Shown here in pieces: positions 32,814 to 41,172 of a DNA stretch of 58,721 bases (positions are counted from its first letter, which is position 1; the number at the start of each line of letters is the position of its first letter). The notes below the pieces were generated by a model. That model worked only from the letters and a program-made list of their open reading frames with translations. It had not been told where the DNA came from and did no database searches. Made by a program: the position numbers and the translations under genes. Source of the DNA: JBDTNK01 sp039933775 (lineage in GTDB: Bacteria > Chloroflexota > Limnocylindria > QHBO01); contig JBDTNK010000008.1 in NCBI GenBank assembly GCA_039933775.1, positions 1 to 58,721 of the forward strand. The letters run 5' to 3'.

Positions 32814-33308
32814 TCAGCTCGTGATGCGAGCGCGCGCCGCGGCCAGCGCCTCGAAGACCGGGTCGGGCACCATCGGTGAAACGTCGCCCCCGAAGCGCCA
32901 CACCTCCTTGGTCAGCGTCGAGCTCAGGTAGCCGAATTCGAGCGCCGTCATGAGGAAGGTGGTATCGATGCCGGGCGCCAGCTTGCGGTTGGTGTGCGCC
33001 ATCTGCAGCTCGGCCTCGAAATCGCTCGTGGCGCGCAGCCCGCGCACGAGGAAGGTCGCGTCCTGGCGCCTGGCGAACTCCACGGTCAGCCCGTCGAAGC
33101 CGGCCACGCTGACGTGCTCCCCCAAGTCGGCGACACAGGCCCTGATCAGCTCGACCCGCTCCTCGACGCTGAAGAGCGGCGCCTTCTTTGGATTGTTGAG
33201 GACCGCCACCACGAGCCGGTCGAACAGCGCGGCGGCGCGGCGCGCCACGTCGAGGTGCGCGTTGGTCATCGGATCGAACGACCCGGGAAAGACAGCGACC
33301 CGTGACAA
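32814..33308 (-). CDS. coaD: Pantetheine-phosphate adenylyltransferase
   Basis: CoaD transfers AMP to 4'-phosphopantetheine, the penultimate step of coenzyme A synthesis. Motifs are VFPGSFDPMTNAHLDVARRA near the start, FLVRGLRATSDFEAELQMAH and the ISSS-like YLSSTLTKEV. The usual TxGH is TNAH (Gly to Ala at 17), with His18 retained. The start is TTG at 33308, with GGAGG nine bases upstream, two bases after the rsmD stop region; 164 residues. The rsmD-coaD order is typical. Confidence 0.95.
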   Translation of the reverse strand: MSRVAVFPGSFDPMTNAHLDVARRAAALFDRLVVAVLNNPKKAPLFSVEERVELIRACVADLGEHVSVAGFDGLTVEFARRQDATFLVRGLRATSDFEAELQMAHTNRKLAPGIDTTFLMTALEFGYLSSTLTKEVWRFGGDVSPMVPDPVFEALAAARARITS

Positions 33309-33309
33309 C

Positions 33310-33855
33310 TCAGACGTCCTCCACGCGCTCGAGAAAGGTCAGCCCGGTCTCGCCGAAGCGTCGATCGCGCCAGCGCTGCAGGCTCGCGACCTCCGGCACC
33401 GGCGTGCGCCAGAAATGCTTGACGACGACCGTCGCGCCTGGCGCCAGGTGCCGCTCCAGGCGCTCGAGCGGCGCAAGGAGTGCTTCGTCAGCATACGGCG
33501 GATCGATGAGCACGAGGTCGAACGGCCCGTCGGCCGGAGCGTCCAGGTAGCGAATGACGTCGTGCCCATGCACCGATGCCGCCTCTTCGAGGCGCGTTCG
33601 CTGCAGGTTCGTGCGGATCGCCGCCAGCGCGTCGCGCCCGTGATCCACGAAGGTCGCGTGGAGTGCGCCACGCGAGAGGGCCTCGATGCCCAGCGCTCCG
33701 CTGCCGGCGTACAGGTCCAGCACGCGCGCATCGAGCACGCGCCCGGCGAGGATGCCGAACAGCGTCTCCTTGACCTTGTCGCTGACCGGTCGCGTGCCGC
33801 GGTCGCGTGGAGCGACGAGCTGGATGCTGCGGGCGGCGCCCGCGATGACCCGCAC
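33310..33855 (-). CDS. rsmD: 16S rRNA (guanine966-N2)-methyltransferase
   Basis: RsmD methylates G966 in the 30S P-site region. The 181-residue protein shows MRVIAGAARSIQLVAP, RPVSDKVKETLFGIL, the SAM-binding VLDLYAGSGALGIEALSRGA and the catalytic VLIDPPY. The GTG start follows the recG stop by three bases. The order recG-rsmD-coaD is widespread. Confidence 0.95.
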   Translation of the reverse strand: MRVIAGAARSIQLVAPRDRGTRPVSDKVKETLFGILAGRVLDARVLDLYAGSGALGIEALSRGALHATFVDHGRDALAAIRTNLQRTRLEEAASVHGHDVIRYLDAPADGPFDLVLIDPPYADEALLAPLERLERHLAPGATVVVKHFWRTPVPEVASLQRWRDRRFGETGLTFLERVEDV

Positions 33856-33858
33856 GGC

Positions 33859-35934
33859 TCAGTCGGTCTCCCCGCTCGTCTCGCGTGCCGCGAGCTCGGC
33901 CAGCATGCGCGCCAGCTCGGGACGGCGGGCCAGGGATGGATCGTCCTCGACGAGCCGGTTCGCCACCTCCTTGGCCTCCCAGGCCAGGCGCACGTGGCGT
34001 GGCTCGAAGAGGCTCGCCATGCGCAGCGGCGGGAGTCCCGCCTGGCGCGTCCCGAGCAGGTTGCCGGCGCCGCGCAGCGCGAGGTCCGCCTCGGCGATCA
34101 CGAAGCCGTCGCTCGAGCCGCGGAGCACCTCGAGTCGCTCGCGGCTGCGCTCGTCGGTCGCGTCCGAGACCAGGATGCAGAACGAGCGATGCGGCCCGCG
34201 CCCGACGCGGCCTCGCAGCTGGTGGAGCTGCGCGAGGCCGAAACGCTCGGCATCCTCGACGACCATCACGCTCGCGTTCGGCACGTCGATGCCGACCTCG
34301 ATGACGGTGGTCGCGACCAGGATGTCGATCTCGCCGCTGGCGAAGGCTGCCATTGTCGCGTCGCGGTCGTCCGCCCGCTGCTGGCCGTGCACGAGGCCGA
34401 TTCGGACCTGCGGCAGCGCGTCGCGCAGCCGCACCGCCTCCGCCTCGGCCGAGGCCGCCTGCAGCGTCTCGGACTCCGCCACGAGCGGGACCACCACGAA
34501 CGCCTGGCGGCCCGCGGCCGCCTCATCGGCCAGGAAGGCCTGGATCTTGGGGAGCGCGCTGCGGTCGCGCAGCTCGGTCCGGATCGGCTGGCGTCCCGGC
34601 GGCAGCTCACGGATGGTGCTGATGTCCAGGTCGCCGTAGAAGGTGAGCGCCATGGTGCGCGGAATCGGCGTCGCGGTCAGGGCCAGGACATGCGCCTCGC
34701 GCTCCCCCGCCTTGGCCTGCAGCGCGGCACGCTGCGCGACGCCGAAGCGATGCTGCTCGTCGACCACCGCGAGCCCCAGGCGCGGCAGCTCGACGCCGGC
34801 GCTGATGACCGCGTGGGTGCCGATGACGACATCGGTCATGCCGCCGGCCAACGCCTGGTGCACCTCCCGCTTGTGTGCCGCGCCCAGCGAGCCGGAGAGG
34901 AACTCGGTCCGCACGCCCAGCGCGTCGAGCAGCGGCGCCAGCCCGGCGTGGTGCTGCCGCGCCAAAATCTCGGTCGGGGCCATCAGGACGCCCTGCCAGC
35001 CGGCGTGCACCGTGGCAGCCAGTGCGATCGCCGCGACGGCGGTCTTGCCGCTGCCGACGTCGCCCTGCAGCAACCGCCGCATCGGTCGTTCGCGTGCCAA
35101 GTCGGCGATCGCCTCGTCGACGGCGCGAGCCTGGTCGCCGGTCAGCTCGAACGGGAGCGTGGCGAGCAGCCTGGCCAGCTCGGCGGCGTCGACCGCGATC
35201 GCCGGTGACCGATGCCCGATGCGCGCTTCCCGCGACCGCGCCAGCGTGAGCTGCAGCGCCAGGAGCTCGTCGAACGCCAGCCGATCGATCGCGGCCTGGA
35301 CATCGGGTGCCTGTTCGGGGAAATGGATCGTCGCCAGCGCCTCGTGCAGTGGCAGCAGCGAGCCGCGCTCCGCGTCGGTCAGCGGATCCGCGACGAGTGG
35401 CAGTGCCCGCTCAAGGATGCCCGCCAGCACCTCGCGCAGGCGCTTCTGCGTGACCCCCGCGGTCAGGCGGTAGACCGGCACGACGCGCGCCGTGTGAACC
35501 GATTCGGCTCCGACTGCCGAGAACTCCGGTGAGGTGAACTGTGCACGCCAGCCACGCATCGTGACCTTGCCGCTGACGATCAGCTCGTCGCCCGCCTTCA
35601 GCCGCCGCTCGACGTAGCGCCGCCCGAACCAGATCGCCTCGGCAGTGCCGCTCGCATCCTCCAGCTGCGCGATGACCCGCTGTGGCTTGCGCCCGAAGCC
35701 CGGCTCGACGCGCACGTCGCGCACCGTGACGCGCGCCGATTGCTTGTCCTCGGCGACGAGGTCGGCGAGCGTACGCAGGTCGCTGAAGTCGTCGTAGCGG
35801 GCCGGGAAGGTGAAGATCGCCTGGCGCGCTGTCTCGATGCCCATGCGCTTCAGGACCGACACCGAGCGGCTCAGCTCCGGCATCGCGCTGCGGAGCGGCG
35901 CGTCAAGCAGGTCCGCACCTGCCCCGATGGTCAC
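33859..35934 (-). CDS. recG: ATP-dependent DNA helicase RecG
   Basis: RecG remodels stalled replication forks and Holliday junctions. The 691 residues contain the OB-fold wedge domain (about 65-150). Helicase motifs are FELTGDQARAVDEAI, Walker A LLQGDVGSGKTAVAAIA, DEQHRFGVAQR, ALTATPIPRT and the C-terminal VEVGIDVPNASVMVVEDAER with QLRGRVGRG. The GTG start at 35934 has no ribosome-binding site. A weak TACGAT box at 35958-35963 would give a very short leader. It diverges from rpmB. Confidence 0.96.
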   Translation of the reverse strand: MTIGAGADLLDAPLRSAMPELSRSVSVLKRMGIETARQAIFTFPARYDDFSDLRTLADLVAEDKQSARVTVRDVRVEPGFGRKPQRVIAQLEDASGTAEAIWFGRRYVERRLKAGDELIVSGKVTMRGWRAQFTSPEFSAVGAESVHTARVVPVYRLTAGVTQKRLREVLAGILERALPLVADPLTDAERGSLLPLHEALATIHFPEQAPDVQAAIDRLAFDELLALQLTLARSREARIGHRSPAIAVDAAELARLLATLPFELTGDQARAVDEAIADLARERPMRRLLQGDVGSGKTAVAAIALAATVHAGWQGVLMAPTEILARQHHAGLAPLLDALGVRTEFLSGSLGAAHKREVHQALAGGMTDVVIGTHAVISAGVELPRLGLAVVDEQHRFGVAQRAALQAKAGEREAHVLALTATPIPRTMALTFYGDLDISTIRELPPGRQPIRTELRDRSALPKIQAFLADEAAAGRQAFVVVPLVAESETLQAASAEAEAVRLRDALPQVRIGLVHGQQRADDRDATMAAFASGEIDILVATTVIEVGIDVPNASVMVVEDAERFGLAQLHQLRGRVGRGPHRSFCILVSDATDERSRERLEVLRGSSDGFVIAEADLALRGAGNLLGTRQAGLPPLRMASLFEPRHVRLAWEAKEVANRLVEDDPSLARRPELARMLAELAARETSGETD

Positions 35935-35945
35935 CCGGCGCCCAA

Positions 35946-35975
35946 TTGCATGCGGCGATCGTAGCGTGCTAGCAT
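35946..35975 (+). promoter_or_regulatory. Promoter of rpmB
   Basis: TTGCAT (35946-35951), an 18-base spacer and TAGCAT (35970-35975), with TGC in front forming an extended -10. The leader is about 43 bases to the rpmB ATG. Confidence 0.6.
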
Positions 35976-36024
35976 CGACGGGCTCCGGCGCCCCGCGCCG
36001 GTTCGTTCATGCATGGAGACCCCA

Positions 36025-36216
36025 ATGGCACGAGTGTGCGACATCTGCGGCAAGAAGCCGATCACCGGCTGGAATCCGCAGTCGGTCGGGATGAACCGCA
36101 AGCGCGCGTTGCGACGCTGGATCCCGAACCTGCAGCCGATGACGCGCGAGCAGAACGGCCGGATCGAGAAGATCAAGGCCTGCTCACGCTGCCGGCGCAC
36201 CGCCCAGAAGATCTGA
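36025..36216 (+). CDS. rpmB: 50S ribosomal protein L28
   Basis: The 63-residue protein opens ARVCDICGKKPITGW and has SVGMNRKRALRRWIPNLQP in the middle. The cysteine pairs CDIC and CSRC mark the zinc-binding form. The ATG at 36025 has GGAGA five bases upstream; the in-frame ATG at 36013 lacks one. It stands alone between recG and the DUF4015 gene and is followed by a strong terminator. Confidence 0.96.
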   Translation: MARVCDICGKKPITGWNPQSVGMNRKRALRRWIPNLQPMTREQNGRIEKIKACSRCRRTAQKI

Positions 36217-36250
36217 CTCACTGGCGGCGTGCGCCGCCGCATTGACCGAT

Positions 36251-36275
36251 GCGCCCGCTCGCCGCGGGCGTTTTT
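36251..36275 (+). terminator. Intrinsic terminator of rpmB
   Basis: GCGCCCGC, a short loop and GCGGGCG are followed by TTTTT. This is the best intrinsic terminator in the window. A second hairpin, GGCGGC-GTGC-GCCGCC (36224-36239), precedes it. Confidence 0.85.
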
Positions 36276-36318
36276 CGTGCCCAGCGCGCTGCACGACGAG
36301 GCGCATGCGGGCGGCGGC

Positions 36319-37926
36319 TCAGCCAGCGGGGCTGGCGGCAGGTGCGCCGGGTGCCGAGAGCGCCATCACCCCGGCCGCCTCGTCAGGGCGTGGTGCGCCG
36401 AGGGCGCCGCGCGAGAACGATGCGCCGGGATTCCAGATCATCCAGCCCTGTGCGCCCGTGTCCGCGGCCGCGGTCATCTCCGCCGCGACCTGCTCGGCGC
36501 TGTACGGTGCGAAGGAACCGTAGCCGAAGTCCTGGATCCAGGGACGGATGACCAGCGGCAGGCCCTCTGCTTCCGTGCTCATGCGCGTGATCGATTCCGC
36601 CACAACGTCGTAGGGGTGGTCGTTCGGGACGTCGAATCCGAACACGCCGGGTCCGTAGTGGCTCGGGTAGACCATGGGAGAGAAGGTGTCGACGTACGGC
36701 ATGATCGTCTCGGGACGCTGCCCGATGCCCTGGTCGTCGGGCACGATGAAGCTGATCGGAAAGACGTCGGCGCCCAGGAAGGTGCGGGTCGCCGCCAGCC
36801 GATCACTCACCACGCGCAGCACGCGGCGCATGGCCGGGAGCCGGAACGACTGGGTGTTCGGCAGGTTCGTGTCCGCCACCTCGTACGGGCCATCGCTGAA
36901 GTAGCGGATGTAGTCGAGCTGCACCTCGTCGAAGCCCTTGTCGGCCAGATCACCGGCGAGCGCGGCCAGGTACTCCGCGACGCCCGCTGCCGCGGGGTCG
37001 AGCCAGATCCCGCCGATGTTGTCACGCCATGGCTCCCCGGTGGCGACGTTCATGACTGCCAGCTCGGGCCGCGCGACGCCCACGGTGTTGTCCTTCATCG
37101 AGACCATCCGAGCGATGGTGTACACGCCGCGCGCCTTGAGCTGCGGCAGGAGCTCCTCGAGGTCGAGGATCGGAGCCGCCTGGGTCGCGCCGGCATCGAT
37201 CGCCTCGGGCAGCTGCGTGGCCCAGAAAAGCTGTCCGTCGGTCTCCTTGACGTCGATGACCATCGCGTTGGCCTCGGTCTCGTCGATGAGCGCCAGCATC
37301 TCGTCCAGCGCGCCGGGTCGCTCGAAGATCGATGCCGGGGCATAGAGCGCACGGGCCTCGAATGGCTCGAGCGCGACGTCGGCGGCCTGGCTGCCATCGG
37401 AGATCGGCATCTCGGCAAGCCGGTAGCCCGCCCGCTTGACGACCAGCGTCGCACCCTCCGCCACGCCGACCAGGCGATAGGCGCCGTCGCGGTCGCTGCG
37501 GATCAGCTGGTCCCGCGCACCGTCCACGAAGACCGTGGCGCCGGCCAGTGGCGCGCCGTCGATATCGGTCACCACGCCGGCCACGACGTTCGAGCGCAGC
37601 TCGATGACCAGATCGCCCTCGTCGGGAACGATCCCCGTTCCGGCGTCCCAACCGTCCAGGCTGGCGGAGACCGTCCCGCCGCGCAGCGCGCTGATGATGG
37701 CCGTCCCGTCGGCATCGGTCGTGACTGCCGCGTCCCCGGCAATGAGCTCGACACCATCGAGCGGGTCGCCAGCGCCGCGGTCCCTGACGCTGACCGTCAC
37801 GTCGCGCGGCGGGACCGGCGTGGGCGAGGGCAGGAGCGGCAGCTGGCCGTCGCTGCAGGCGCTCGCCACGAGCGCAAGCAGGGCCAGCAGGGCGAACGAA
37901 CGACGCAGGAACCGGGGCAGCGACAT
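36319..37926 (-). CDS. Lipoprotein with two Ig-like repeats and a DUF4015-type putative glycoside hydrolase domain
   Basis: The protein is predicted to be lipid-anchored outside the membrane. A signal peptide ends in the lipobox VASAC (C24). Two carboxypeptidase-regulatory-like beta domains follow near 42-95 and 113-170. A TIM-barrel-like region of the DUF4015 family (about 190-500) has NAMVIDVKETDGQLFW, MVSMKDNTVGVARPELAV, GIWLDPAAAGVAEYLAALAG, DEVQLDYIRYFSDGPY and VYPSHYGPG. The family is listed as putative glycosyl hydrolase; Asp/Glu in VQLDYIRY are likely catalytic-site residues. The substrate is unknown. It is last in the YugP-rlmN-rpe unit, six bases after rpe. Confidence 0.82.
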   Translation of the reverse strand: MSLPRFLRRSFALLALLALVASACSDGQLPLLPSPTPVPPRDVTVSVRDRGAGDPLDGVELIAGDAAVTTDADGTAIISALRGGTVSASLDGWDAGTGIVPDEGDLVIELRSNVVAGVVTDIDGAPLAGATVFVDGARDQLIRSDRDGAYRLVGVAEGATLVVKRAGYRLAEMPISDGSQAADVALEPFEARALYAPASIFERPGALDEMLALIDETEANAMVIDVKETDGQLFWATQLPEAIDAGATQAAPILDLEELLPQLKARGVYTIARMVSMKDNTVGVARPELAVMNVATGEPWRDNIGGIWLDPAAAGVAEYLAALAGDLADKGFDEVQLDYIRYFSDGPYEVADTNLPNTQSFRLPAMRRVLRVVSDRLAATRTFLGADVFPISFIVPDDQGIGQRPETIMPYVDTFSPMVYPSHYGPGVFGFDVPNDHPYDVVAESITRMSTEAEGLPLVIRPWIQDFGYGSFAPYSAEQVAAEMTAAADTGAQGWMIWNPGASFSRGALGAPRPDEAAGVMALSAPGAPAASPAG

Positions 37927-37932
37927 CGGCCC

Positions 37933-38625
37933 CTATTGTGGCGGGCGCTGGCTGATCGCGGACGCTGCGGCTGCGCGAAGGTCGGCGACCGTGCCGCCGA
38001 GGTCGCCGGTCGCCCGGTACAGCGCGCTGCCCACGACGAGCACGTCGCCGCCGGCTGCATGCGCCTCACCGATCGTCTCGGCATTCACGCCACCGTCGAT
38101 GCCGATCGGCAGGCTGAGGCCCTGGCGCTCGATCTCCTGGCGCAGCGATCGGAGCTTCGGCATCACCTCGTGCATGAACGCCTGGCCGCCGAAGCCTGGG
38201 TGGACGGTCATGACGAGGAGCAGCTCGACCCGGGCGAGGTACGCATGCACGGTCTCGGCTGGCGTCTCGGGGTTGATCGCGATGCCCGGCGACCGCCCTG
38301 CAGCGCGGATCGCCTCGATCACCTCGCCGGGGTCATCGTCGGCCTCGACGTGGAAGATGATGAGATCGCTCCCCGCCCGGGCGAAGGCCTCGACGTAGCG
38401 CAGTGGCTGGCTGATCATCAGGTGACTGTGGTACGGGAGCGTGCTGGCGGGGCGCACCGCCTCCACGACCACCGGCCCCAGGCTGATGTTCGGCACGAAG
38501 TGGCCGTCCATGACGTCGAGGTGGATCGAGTCGACGCCACCATCGACCGCGCGCCGCACCTCGCTGCCGAGGCTGGCGAAGTCCGCGTTCAGGATCGAGG
38601 CGCTGAGGTGTGGCCGGTCACTCAT
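37933..38625 (-). CDS. rpe: Ribulose-phosphate 3-epimerase
   Basis: Rpe interconverts ribulose 5-phosphate and xylulose 5-phosphate in the pentose phosphate pathway. Motifs are HLSASILNADFASLG, HLDVMDGHFVPNISLGP, HSHLMISQPLRYVEAF, VMTVHPGFGGQAFM and GIDGGVNAETI. The ATG at 38625 overlaps the rlmN stop (ATGA) and gives 230 residues. The rlmN-rpe neighbourhood is known from other bacteria. Confidence 0.96.
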   Translation of the reverse strand: MSDRPHLSASILNADFASLGSEVRRAVDGGVDSIHLDVMDGHFVPNISLGPVVVEAVRPASTLPYHSHLMISQPLRYVEAFARAGSDLIIFHVEADDDPGEVIEAIRAAGRSPGIAINPETPAETVHAYLARVELLLVMTVHPGFGGQAFMHEVMPKLRSLRQEIERQGLSLPIGIDGGVNAETIGEAHAAGGDVLVVGSALYRATGDLGGTVADLRAAAASAISQRPPQ

Positions 38626-39770
38626 CTCCCGGCGCCGGCGAGCGACCCGACACCCGGCAGGTCGCGGCCGGCGAGCTGGGCGTGCAGCTGTCCGCACGCC
38701 GCGTCGATCTCGCGACCGCGGGTGTCACGGACCGTGACGGCCACGCCGTTCGCGCGCAGCGTGGCGACGAACGCATCGATGCCCGCGCGCGAGGTGCCGC
38801 TCCAGCGCGAGCCCGGTGTCGGATTGAGCGGAATGAGGTTGACATGGCAGCGCCACGTCTTCGCCAACCCCGCCAGGCGGCCAGCCTGTTCGACGCTGTC
38901 GTTGAGCCCGTCGATCATCACGTATTCCAGGCTCACCCGTCGTCCGGTTCGCTCGGCGAAGCGCCGCCCGGCGCCGATCACCGCGTGGATCGGCCATTTG
39001 CGATTGATCGGCACCAGCTCGTCGCGCAGCTCGTCGCTCGCGGCGTGCAGGCTGATGGCCAGGTTGACCTGCGGCAGCTCGTCGATCATGCGATCCATGC
39101 CCGGCACCACCCCGGAGGTGCTGACGGTCAGGTGCCGCGCGCCGATCCCGAGCCGCTCGGGGTCGTTCAGGAGTCGCACCGCCTCGAACACGCGATCGGC
39201 GTTGTTGAGCGGCTCGCCCATGCCCATGAAGACGATGTTGTAGTGGCCACTCCGCGCACCGGGTCGCCAGTCGGCACCCAGCGCCTGCCAGGGAGCGCGA
39301 TGCCAGTACAGCACCTGGTCGACGATCTCCGCCGGGGTGAGCTGCCGCGCGAAGCCGGCCTGGCCGGTGGCACAGAACGGGCAGCCGACCGCGCATCCGG
39401 CCTGGCTGCTGATGCAGATCGTCGTGCGCTCGGCCATCCTGCCGCGCGACGGGTAGCGCATCAGGACCGATTCCACCCGCTGCCCGTCGTGCAGCTCATG
39501 CACCGCCTTGGCGGTCAGGCCGTTATCGGCGCGCAGGACGTGGTTGCGCGCGATCGAGCTCCAACGAAAGGCCTTCGCCAGGTCGTCGCGCAGCGCGCGG
39601 GGCAGCTCGCTCAGCTGCTCGAAGCCATCGACGTCGGCGCGGTGCACGCCGGCCAGGATCTGCGAGGCCCGGTACGCGGGCTCGCCGCGGGCTGCGAGCC
39701 ACGCGGCGAGCGATGCGTGAGCAACCTCGGCGATCGCCGGCGCCGGGCCGGCGAGCTTCAGCTCAGTCAC
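38622..39770 (-). CDS. rlmN: Dual-specificity 23S rRNA/tRNA adenine-C2 methyltransferase (radical SAM)
   Basis: RlmN methylates A2503 of 23S rRNA and A37 of some tRNAs through a radical SAM mechanism. Key parts are the cluster-binding CAVGCPFC, QAGFARQLTPAEIVDQVL, NIVFMGMGEPLNN, HLTVSTSGVVPG and LAISLHAA. The C-terminal RDTRGREIDAACGQL contains the second catalytic cysteine. I chose the GTG at 39770 (382 residues); a TTG at 39779 is equally possible and overlaps the YugP gene more. Neither has a clear ribosome-binding site. Confidence 0.94.
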   Translation of the reverse strand: MTELKLAGPAPAIAEVAHASLAAWLAARGEPAYRASQILAGVHRADVDGFEQLSELPRALRDDLAKAFRWSSIARNHVLRADNGLTAKAVHELHDGQRVESVLMRYPSRGRMAERTTICISSQAGCAVGCPFCATGQAGFARQLTPAEIVDQVLYWHRAPWQALGADWRPGARSGHYNIVFMGMGEPLNNADRVFEAVRLLNDPERLGIGARHLTVSTSGVVPGMDRMIDELPQVNLAISLHAASDELRDELVPINRKWPIHAVIGAGRRFAERTGRRVSLEYVMIDGLNDSVEQAGRLAGLAKTWRCHVNLIPLNPTPGSRWSGTSRAGIDAFVATLRANGVAVTVRDTRGREIDAACGQLHAQLAGRDLPGVGSLAGAGR

Positions 39771-40488
39771 GACGGCCAAAGACGAGCCACGCGTAGTACA
39801 GGAACGTGAGGAGCGCGGTCAGCGCACCGGCAACATAGGTCCACGCCGCCGCCTTCAGCACGGCACGTGCGCCGTCCTGGCGCTCGCCGGAGAGGCCGAG
39901 CGTGTTGACGAAGGCGAGCGCCTTGCCCGACGCGCCGATCTCGACCGGCAGTGTGGCGAACGTGAAGAGCACCGCGGCCGCGAAGCCGATGAGGCCCACC
40001 ACGGCAAGGCCGGTGACGTTGAGCCAGACGCCGCCGATGATGAGCCACGGGGCGATGCCCGAGCCGAACTGCGCCGCTGGCACGATCGCCATGCGCAGCT
40101 TCATGGCCGGGTCACCGGCATGGTCCTGGACGGCATGCCCGACCTCGTGCGCGATCACCGCGGCGGCGGCTACCGACAGGCGCGTGGCCGTGGTCGAGAT
40201 CCCGGCGGTCTCCAGGCTGCGCGCATCCGCAACCTGCGTGCTCACGCGCAGGACCTTGCCGCGCGGGTCGTAGTGGTCGGTCAGCTGGCCCGGTGTCGGC
40301 TCGATGCGGACATCGGTCAGGCCCTGGCGATCGAGCAACTGCCGGGCGAAGTCAAATGCGTTCAGGTTGATGCCGGAGTCGACCTTCGCCCACTTCGCGT
40401 AGGTGGCGCGAACCCGCCACGCCGCCCATCCGGTGATGGCCAGCGTCGGCAGCAGGACGACGACGATGTAGATCGGATCGAAAATCAT
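39763..40488 (-). CDS. Membrane zinc metallopeptidase (YugP family)
   Basis: The 241-residue protein has an N-terminal helix (about 4-25), then the catalytic HEVGH (H114, E115, H118) inside AAAAVIAHEVGHAVQDHAGD. Several C-terminal membrane helices follow. The fold matches the neutral zinc metallopeptidase family typified by B. subtilis YugP; physiological substrates are unknown. The ATG at 40488 has GGAG upstream. It leads the YugP-rlmN-rpe unit and has its own TATACT promoter. Confidence 0.88.
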   Translation of the reverse strand: MIFDPIYIVVVLLPTLAITGWAAWRVRATYAKWAKVDSGINLNAFDFARQLLDRQGLTDVRIEPTPGQLTDHYDPRGKVLRVSTQVADARSLETAGISTTATRLSVAAAAVIAHEVGHAVQDHAGDPAMKLRMAIVPAAQFGSGIAPWLIIGGVWLNVTGLAVVGLIGFAAAVLFTFATLPVEIGASGKALAFVNTLGLSGERQDGARAVLKAAAWTYVAGALTALLTFLYYAWLVFGRRD

Positions 40489-40520
40489 GTGGGGCTCCCC
40501 ACCTCCGAGGGGCTGCGGCG

Positions 40521-40526
40521 AGTATA
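40521..40526 (-). promoter_or_regulatory. -10 box of the YugP-rlmN-rpe unit
   Basis: TATACT on the minus strand, 33 bases before the YugP-type gene, in the context GGCTATACTCGCC that recurs in the window. No strong -35 is seen. Confidence 0.55.
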
Positions 40527-40616
40527 GCCGAGCACGAAATTCAGCCGTGAGGCGTGACTTTGGGCACGCCACATGCCACGCACATGACCCCTGAATCAGC
40601 AGATTGGAGGGCTTCC

Positions 40617-41165
40617 ATGCCCATCTTCGACCGATGGCGCGACGACCTTCGCGCCTCTCGCCGGCGCGCGGCTCGCAGCATCGACGAACCTTCGAGCCCG
40701 ATCGGCCCGATCATTGCCGCCGTCGGCGGCGCGCTGGGCGGCGCGGCCGTCGCGCTCCTGATGGACCCGGCGAACGGCCGGGCGCGCCGCGCACGCCTCG
40801 TGGATCAGCTGGGCGCCAACGTGCGCGGTGGACGCCGCCGCACCGAGCGCATGGCCCGCGGCGTGGCCGCCAACATCACCGCGGTCGGGGCGCGCACCTC
40901 GGCTGCGATGCGCCCGCCGGCGCATCACGACGAGAACGACGCCACCCTCGCCGCCCGCGTCGAAAGCGAGCTCTTCAGTGACGCCTCGATACCCAAGGGC
41001 GGCCTCAACGTGAATGCCGAGAATGGGATCGTGATCGTGCGCGGCGAGCTCGCCGACATGGAGATGCGGGAGCGGCTCGAGACCGCGATCCGCCGGATCC
41101 CCGGCGTGTGGGAGGTGCACAACCTGACGCACCTGCCCGGTGAGCCGGCCCCGACCACGCGCTGA
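40617..41165 (+). CDS. BON-domain protein with YtxH-like N-terminus
   Basis: The 182-residue protein has a Gly/Ala-rich hydrophobic stretch (SPIGPIIAAVGGALGGAAVA, about 29-48), followed by MDPANGRARRARL, as in YtxH-like proteins. An Arg-rich linker and a C-terminal BON domain follow (TLAARVESELFSDASIPKGG to VWEVHNLTHL). BON domains bind membranes or polysaccharide in other proteins; the role here is unknown. The ATG at 40617 has GGAGG seven bases upstream. It diverges from the YugP unit and converges on fmt. Confidence 0.82.
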   Translation: MPIFDRWRDDLRASRRRAARSIDEPSSPIGPIIAAVGGALGGAAVALLMDPANGRARRARLVDQLGANVRGGRRRTERMARGVAANITAVGARTSAAMRPPAHHDENDATLAARVESELFSDASIPKGGLNVNAENGIVIVRGELADMEMRERLETAIRRIPGVWEVHNLTHLPGEPAPTTR

Positions 41166-41172
41166 GTGTCCC

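Noticed and set aside
36229..39243. 1004-codon open frame on the plus strand
   Set aside because: Antisense to the DUF4015 lipoprotein, rpe and rlmN, all with clear motifs and coupled starts; composition is that of a shadow frame.
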